A stretch of DNA of 64,000 nt from Svornostia sp051306365. Its GTDB lineage: Bacteria > Actinomycetota > Thermoleophilia > Solirubrobacterales > Solirubrobacteraceae. Location of the stretch: contig JBPPNC010000033.1 in assembly GCA_051306365.1 (NCBI GenBank), forward strand, positions 1-64,000. Reading direction: 5' to 3'. Shown one piece after another: positions 59,526 to 64,000 of this stretch. Under the pieces are notes generated by a model. That model ran no database searches. It saw nothing but the letters and a program-made list of their open reading frames with translations, and was not told where the DNA came from. Position 1 is the stretch's first letter, and each line of letters starts with the position of its first letter. A program made the translations under genes and the position numbers.

Positions 59526-61331
59526 TCACAGGACCCGAAAGCCCTGCGCCCGGTCGAACCAGCGCGCGAGCGACGCGGCGGCCGCCGGATCTCCCGCGAC
59601 GGTGGTCGGACCCTCCGCCGGGGGCTCGGTGCGCGTCAGGTGGGCCAAGAGCCCGGCGCATGACGGCGCGTCGACGGTGGCGGTCGCCGTGGGGTCGCCG
59701 CCGTCCGTCACCGTGACGAGGCGGCCGTCGGCGACGCGGACGAGCCACACCTGGCCGTCGTCCTCCCCCACGCGGTAAGCGACATGGAAGCGGTACCCGG
59801 ACGTCCACTCGGGCTTGACGGAGACCGCGAGGAGCCGCAGCGCCAGGCCGCAGTCGAACGGGATGCCGGACCGGACGACGTCGCCGAGGGTGACCGGGCG
59901 CCGACGCGCGCGGAACAGGCGCTTGAGCTTGCGCTTGCGGCCCGTCGTCTCGAGCGACACGCCGCGCCACGCGCCGCCCGCGACGAGCGGGGCGACGTTC
60001 GCGGGCGTGCCGGTCACGGCAACGTCGGGCTTCGGAAGTTCGACCCCGTCCTCGTGGTCCTCGACCAAGAAGGTCCGCTTGCCGAGCACGACCCGTCGTG
60101 GCGCGAGCGGTTCGACCGTGAGGTCGTACGTCAGCTTGCGGCGCATGATCGGACCCTGCAAGGGCAGCAGCGCGGTGACGGCGTCCGCCGCCGCGGGGCG
60201 ATCGACGGTGTCGAGCTGCTCGATCGCGTTCGTGAGCCAGAAGGTGAAGAGCTGATCGTTGACGACCCGCGGCGCGAGCTCGATGACCCGCTCCACGCGC
60301 GGCGGCGCCGGGTCCGGCCGCGGTTCGACCGCCGCCGCCAGTGCCTCGGGCGTGATCGCGTCCTGCTCGATCGTGACCCCGAAGCCGTCGACGACCTGTG
60401 CCAGCAGGTCCGGATCGTCGGCGGGCGAGACGATGGCCTCGCGCACCGACTCCCCCTCGGCCTCGACCGGTGCGGCATCGGGCAGGACCTGAGCGTCGGC
60501 CGCGAGGTGCTGTGCGCGCTCGCGCAGCCGCTCGGCCGCGCGGCCGAGGTTCGCGATGGTCGCCTCCGCTTCGGGAGGCGGGGCGAACGCCGGGGGCATC
60601 GGGGCGGACGACATCGCCGCCGGGACCTCCCCGCGCAGCGCGGCAACCTCGGCGCTCAACGCGCCGACGTGCGCACGCTCGGTGCGCAGCTCCGCCTCGG
60701 CGACCCAGCGGGCCGCCGCCTCGTCGCGGAGACGCACGCGCAGCTCGCCCGCGAGTGCGATGAGCGCGTCGTTCAGGTCGTCGACGCGCGCACGCAGGCG
60801 GCGAAGCTCGTCGAGTTCCATGCCGTCGGCCGGCGCCGACGACCGCACAGCGGCGATCTCCTGCGCCAACGCGTCACGCTCGGCCTCCGCCCGTGCGCGG
60901 GCGTCGCGCTCGCGCTCGATGCGCTCCGCGAGCACCGCGGGCTCCTCGCGCTGGGCCCGGCGATCCATCAGCACGGACGGCTCGATGACCTCAGCGCCGA
61001 CGGTCGCGCCCACCCGCGCGGCGGGCAGCGACACCTCGGCGGCGCCCAGGCGCAGCGCCGCGCCGGTCTGCAGCTCGCCCCGCAGGCGCGAGGGCAGCGT
61101 GAAGGCGGCGCTGAACGCACCGGTCGGGCCGGGAAGCTGCTCTCCGCGCGCGCCGAACCTGCGGCGCAGCCCGGCCTCTTCGACCAGCAGCAGCGGCGTG
61201 GTGGGCATGGGCGCACCACGCCAGCGACCCTCCACGACGACCTCGACGGTCCCACTGCCGGGACCGGTCGGCGACCACACGACGCGGTCGACTTCGATGG
61301 GGGCGAACTCAGGCGGGACGGCGGGAACCAT
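59526..61331 (-). CDS. unknown protein: coiled coil between two novel domains, SCP2-like C-terminus
   Basis: The 601-residue protein has no signal peptide. Residues about 5-120 are beta-rich (EVDRVVWSPTGPGSGTVEVV, LRRRFGARGEQLPGPTGAFS). Residues about 130-270 are charged heptad helix (ERERDARARAEAERDALAQE). A Pro/acidic linker follows to about 350. The C-terminal 240 residues form a mixed domain (RVVNDQLFTFWLTNAIEQLD, RKLTYDLTVEPLAPRRVVLG), then a part like SCP2 sterol-carrier domains (GQVWLVRVADGRLVTVTDGG...GDPAAAASLARWF). ATG 61331 follows TACGTT by 7 bases. No family is recognised. It is divergent from a small membrane protein and upstream of the repeat. Confidence 0.85.
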   Translation of the reverse strand: MVPAVPPEFAPIEVDRVVWSPTGPGSGTVEVVVEGRWRGAPMPTTPLLLVEEAGLRRRFGARGEQLPGPTGAFSAAFTLPSRLRGELQTGAALRLGAAEVSLPAARVGATVGAEVIEPSVLMDRRAQREEPAVLAERIERERDARARAEAERDALAQEIAAVRSSAPADGMELDELRRLRARVDDLNDALIALAGELRVRLRDEAAARWVAEAELRTERAHVGALSAEVAALRGEVPAAMSSAPMPPAFAPPPEAEATIANLGRAAERLRERAQHLAADAQVLPDAAPVEAEGESVREAIVSPADDPDLLAQVVDGFGVTIEQDAITPEALAAAVEPRPDPAPPRVERVIELAPRVVNDQLFTFWLTNAIEQLDTVDRPAAADAVTALLPLQGPIMRRKLTYDLTVEPLAPRRVVLGKRTFLVEDHEDGVELPKPDVAVTGTPANVAPLVAGGAWRGVSLETTGRKRKLKRLFRARRRPVTLGDVVRSGIPFDCGLALRLLAVSVKPEWTSGYRFHVAYRVGEDDGQVWLVRVADGRLVTVTDGGDPTATATVDAPSCAGLLAHLTRTEPPAEGPTTVAGDPAAAASLARWFDRAQGFRVL

Positions 61332-61338
61332 GGCTCGC

Positions 61339-61344
61339 AACGTA
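61339..61344 (-). promoter_or_regulatory. -10 box of the 601-residue protein gene
   Basis: TACGTT on the minus strand, exactly 7 bases before ATG 61331. Confidence 0.5.
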
Positions 61345-61371
61345 CGTGGCAGAGCGGACGGTTCGGGCCTG

Positions 61372-61377
61372 TACGCT
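61372..61377 (+). promoter_or_regulatory. -10 box of the 99-residue membrane protein gene
   Basis: TACGCT, exactly 7 bases before ATG 61385. It is divergent from the previous box 27 bases away. Confidence 0.5.
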
Positions 61378-61384
61378 GCGCGCC

Positions 61385-61684
61385 ATGAGCACGTCGCGCT
61401 ACCTGGCCGTCGGTGTCGTCACCCGCACCAGCGGGCGCTGGACGGTCCGCCGCCGATACCGCATATGGTCGCCCACCCGCTGGGCGCTACTCATCCTGCT
61501 CGAACGGCTTCCCGTCCGGGTGCTGGGCTTTTTCGCGTGGCACGGGGTGCTGCGCTACCCGCAGCTGCGGTGGTCGAAGTCTCCGGGCCCGCTGAACGCC
61601 GCCGCGTTGGTGGCGCTCTGGATCGTCATCGCCCTCATCCGTGACCGGCTCCCCCGGCCGGTCACACAGTGGTTGCTCGACTGA
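61385..61684 (+). CDS. small basic membrane protein, 99 residues
   Basis: The protein has a basic N-terminal part (TRTSGRWTVRRRYRIWSPTR), one amphipathic or membrane segment (WALLILLERLPVRVLGFFAW) and a clear transmembrane helix (LNAAALVALWIVIALIRDRL). No family is recognised. ATG 61385 was chosen for the TACGCT box 7 bases upstream. Its TGA abuts the argG stop. Confidence 0.7.
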   Translation: MSTSRYLAVGVVTRTSGRWTVRRRYRIWSPTRWALLILLERLPVRVLGFFAWHGVLRYPQLRWSKSPGPLNAAALVALWIVIALIRDRLPRPVTQWLLD

Positions 61685-63004
61685 TCAGTCGTTGGCACCG
61701 TCGCGCTCGCGCATCTGCCACGCCAGGCGCGACTGCAACGACCACAGCTCGATGAAGCCCGGCGACGCGTCCTGTGCGAACAGGCCGCCCGACTCCGCGA
61801 ACGACGCCAGCGACGCGTCGTACACCGCGTTCGGGCTCTCGCGGGTGACGACCCGTGCGCTGCCCTTGTAGAGCTTCATGCCGATCGTGCCGGTGACCCG
61901 CAGGTTGACGTGGTCGATGTACGCCTGCAGGTCGAGGCGCAGCGGCTCCCACCACAGGCCCGCGTAGACGAGGTACGCCCACTTCTGGTCGAGCCCCGGC
62001 TTGAACTGGTTCTGGTGGATCGTACCCGTGAGCCGCTCGAGCTCCTTGTGCGCGGGCAGGATGATCGCCGCGGCCGGAACCTCGTAGATGTCGCGGACCT
62101 TCAGGCCGACGATGCGGTCCTCGATGTGGTCGAGGATCCCGACGCCGTGCTTCATGCCCAGCTCGGCGGCCTTGTCGATGAGCTCGACGATCCCCATCTG
62201 CTCGCCGTTCAGGGCGACGGGGACGCCGCGCTCGAACGTCACCGTGACGATCTCGGATTCGTCGGGCGCGAGCTCGGGCCGGGTGACGAGCTGGAAGACG
62301 TCGTCATCGGGCGCGTGCGTGAGGTCCTCGATCCAGCGGCCCTCGGACGAGCGGCCCCAGAGGTTGTCGTCGATCGAGTACGGCGCGAAGCCCTCGCTGC
62401 CGCCCTTGACCGGGATGCCGTGCTGGTTGGCGTAGGCGATCTCCTCATCGCGGCCCATCTTCCACTGGCGCACAGGCGCGACGACCTTCAGCTCGGGCGC
62501 GAGGGTCGCGACGGTCGCCTCGATGCGGACCTGGTCGTTGCCCTTGCCGGTGCAGCCGTGCGCGATGGTGTCGCAGCCGTGCTTGCGCGCGTACTCGACG
62601 GCGAGCTTGGCGATGAGCGGACGGCCCAGCGACGTGAACGCCGGGTAGCCGTCGCCGTAGTTGACGTTCGCCTTGATCGCCGGGATGAGGTACTCGTCGG
62701 CGAACTCCTGGCGCGCGTCGTGGACGATCGCCTCGATCGCGCCGAGCTGGATCGCCTTGCCCTTGACGACGTCGTAGTCCTCGCCGGGCTGGCCGAGCTC
62801 GACGGTGAGGGCCACGACCTCGGCCTCGTACTCGTCCTGGATCCACTTGAGCATGACGCTCGTGTCCAGGCCGCCGCTGTACAGCAGCAGGACGCGGCCC
62901 ACCTCCTCCGGTTCCGCGAGATAGCTCGCGACGCGCACGCGGTTCGGGTCGGCGACGTGGCGTACTTCGGTGCGGACGGGCGTGGAGGGGTGCTCTTCGG
63001 TCAT
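61685..63004 (-). CDS. argG: argininosuccinate synthase
   Basis: This joins citrulline and aspartate using ATP, the step before ArgH. The 439-residue protein has the PP-loop VLLLYSGGLDTSVMLKW, DVVKGKAIQLGA, HGCTGKGNDQVRIEA and NQHGIPVKGGSEGFAPYSID. ATG 63004 was chosen over an ATG at 63028 because TAACCT lies 10 bases before it and the upstream ATG would put the -10 in the coding sequence. It lies downstream of argD, with a pseudogene between. Confidence 0.95.
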   Translation of the reverse strand: MTEEHPSTPVRTEVRHVADPNRVRVASYLAEPEEVGRVLLLYSGGLDTSVMLKWIQDEYEAEVVALTVELGQPGEDYDVVKGKAIQLGAIEAIVHDARQEFADEYLIPAIKANVNYGDGYPAFTSLGRPLIAKLAVEYARKHGCDTIAHGCTGKGNDQVRIEATVATLAPELKVVAPVRQWKMGRDEEIAYANQHGIPVKGGSEGFAPYSIDDNLWGRSSEGRWIEDLTHAPDDDVFQLVTRPELAPDESEIVTVTFERGVPVALNGEQMGIVELIDKAAELGMKHGVGILDHIEDRIVGLKVRDIYEVPAAAIILPAHKELERLTGTIHQNQFKPGLDQKWAYLVYAGLWWEPLRLDLQAYIDHVNLRVTGTIGMKLYKGSARVVTRESPNAVYDASLASFAESGGLFAQDASPGFIELWSLQSRLAWQMRERDGAND

Positions 63005-63014
63005 CTCGCCCCGC

Positions 63015-63020
63015 AGGTTA
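63015..63020 (-). promoter_or_regulatory. -10 box of argG
   Basis: TAACCT on the minus strand, 10 bases before ATG 63004. Confidence 0.45.
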
Positions 63021-63644
63021 TCCGTCAACCGCGGGGCGAGGCCCGGCCGTCGCGACGCGCCACGTCACCGTGATCGTGCTGCCGGGAACCCCGGCGTTCG
63101 ATGCGGCAGAGATCGTGAGCTTCACGCGAACCCTGCCCTTCGCGCAGGATCTTCCGGCCCTTGGCGTTCAGCCCGATGTCCAGCGTCCGCGGACGGCGGC
63201 GTCAGCTTGATCTGCAGGCGGTGCCGTCGCTGGAGCCGGCGACGACCTAGCGACCGTGGCCTGCCGCGCGACCGCGTGTGCGATGTCGGTCTTTCCGGGG
63301 GACGCGTCGACCATCCGGACCCCGCCGGAGCCGAACGTCGCGTCGGCGGCGCCGGACGCGCCGAAGCGCGCGTCGCCGTTGTGTCTGGCCTGCCCTGCTA
63401 CCACCACCTTTCCGTTCTGCTGCAGTGCATCATGGACCTCGGTGTTCTCGTCGCCCGCCGCGATCGCGATGCGGCCGTTCGTCCCGTAGCTCGGCTCGAG
63501 GTCGTCCGAATCGGCCTGCGCACCCGCGGGGAGCGCGACGGCAAGGGTCAGGGCAGCGGTGGTGGTGCGCATGCCCCGGTGACGCGCAGAGCGCGCGCTG
63601 ACGCCCGCCACCGCGAGGCTCCGCGACGCGAAACCCACGACCAT
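63019..63644 (-). pseudogene. decayed delta-60-repeat (beta-propeller-like) secreted protein
   Basis: An N-terminal signal-like segment (TTTAALTLAVALPAGAQADS) is followed by degenerate delta-60 repeat units: LEPSYGTNGRIAIAAGDENT, HDALQQNGKVVVAG, and GAADATFGSGGVRMV. Known units read FGxxGxVxxD...ALQPDGKIVVAG. After about residue 130 the meaning shifts frame: RHRLQIKLTPPSAD, then DIGLNAKGRKILREG, then RVRVKLTISAASNAG to TGA near 63019. Such proteins usually carry many repeats; most are lost. I read it as a pseudogene with internal deletion and at least two frameshifts. Confidence 0.75.
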
Positions 63645-63670
63645 TGAGGTTTTCGCGTCGCGGGCCGCGC

Positions 63671-64000
63671 TCAGGCCAGCACTGCCGCGAGCCGCTCCAG
63701 CGCCGTGTCGATCTCGGCCTCGCCGATGATCAGCGGCGGCAAGAGCCGGACGGTCGCAGGGCCCGTCGCGTTGGCGACCAACCGGTGGTCGGTCAGCAGG
63801 CGCAGGACGAGCTCCGGCGCCACGACATCCTCGACGTCGAAGCCGACCATCAGCCCCCGCTGGCGGACCGCCACCACATGCGGCAGGTCCTTCAGCCCCT
63901 CGCGCAGCCGTTCACCCAGCTCCATGACCCGCGTATGCAGCGCCGGCTCCTCGACGACATCGAGCACCGCGTGCGCCGCCGCACACGGCACGGGGCCGCC
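63671..64000 (-). CDS. argD: acetylornithine aminotransferase, C-terminal part (5' end outside window)
   Basis: The 109 residues visible correspond to the end of a class III PLP aminotransferase. They start within GGPVPCAAAHAVLDVVEEPA, as in ArgD, and continue GLKDLPHVVAVRQRGLMVGF and ANATGPATVRLLPPLIIGEA, the substrate-domain motif. The PLP Lys lies outside the window. ArgD is preferred over other class III enzymes because argG follows on the same strand, separated only by the delta-60 pseudogene. Confidence 0.88.
   Translation of the reverse strand, partial: GGPVPCAAAHAVLDVVEEPALHTRVMELGERLREGLKDLPHVVAVRQRGLMVGFDVEDVVAPELVLRLLTDHRLVANATGPATVRLLPPLIIGEAEIDTALERLAAVLA

Noticed and set aside
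56013..59663. A 1216-codon plus-strand open frame antisense to dnaE, and similar long antisense frames over serA, argH, cimA and gatB
   Set aside because: High-GC DNA leaves antisense frames open. Their translations are Arg/Val/Asp-rich with no motif, while the opposite strand encodes clear enzymes.

Overview
The window is GC-rich (roughly 70 percent) and almost fully coding. It looks like the chromosome of a high-GC actinobacterium. The gene set (actinobacterial-type SerC, complete classical menaquinone pathway, GatCAB, many leaderless genes) and the proteins of unknown family suggest class Thermoleophilia, perhaps Solirubrobacterales. That placement is an inference, not a search result. No phage, plasmid, insertion sequence, CRISPR, tRNA or rRNA was seen. 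The region is chromosomal housekeeping and biosynthesis.

Layout. 0-13.2 kb is a branched-chain amino acid and arginine block, nearly all on the minus strand: an XRE-cupin regulator, leuC, leuD, an inserted short-chain dehydrogenase, leuB, ilvE, a hairpin, cimA, a DegT-type aminotransferase, argH and a 3-methyladenine DNA glycosylase. leuA follows separately, behind a leucine-rich leader peptide and hairpins. 13.5-15.5 kb holds a class I amidotransferase and a YbdK-type carboxylate-amine ligase. 15.6-20.2 kb holds serC-serA behind what I read as a ZTP riboswitch, then ilvC with a DUF4190 protein. 20.2-32.8 kb is a menaquinone supercluster (menE, menB, menA, menC, menH, menD, menF, plus a methyltransferase that could be MenG) with two GGDEF diguanylate cyclases and a secreted hydrolase between the genes. 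33.1-35.4 kb is ilvB-ilvN.

35.5-37.7 kb is a run of small, poorly characterised proteins. 37.8-44.7 kb is an overlapping chain pcrA-folD-membrane protein-gatC-gatA-gatB, interrupted between gatC and gatA by two 75-bp direct repeats; a third, diverged copy lies downstream of the gene at 59.5 kb. 44.8-55.3 kb holds queuosine salvage, a secreted protein, an esterase, cysK, an ion channel, a cysteine-free Rrf2 (CymR-like) regulator, VanZ, an HDOD-LuxR protein, gltX, nfo and an epimerase. 55.8-64 kb holds dnaE, a 601-residue protein of unknown family, argG and the end of argD.

How it fits together. Isoleucine appears to be made through citramalate (cimA), with LeuCD and LeuB probably shared between leucine and isoleucine synthesis. 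IlvBN, IlvC and IlvE complete most of the branched-chain pathway; ilvD and ilvA are not in the window. Regulation visible in the sequence: leucine attenuation of leuA, a purine and one-carbon sensor on serC-serA, a palindromic operator at the XRE-cupin promoter, and overlapping divergent promoters at menE/menB and rrf2/vanZ. A recurrent promoter form (TANNNT followed 6-10 nt later by the start codon) implies many leaderless transcripts. Several gaps hold decayed genes: an MFS transporter, a delta-60-repeat protein and unknown remnants.
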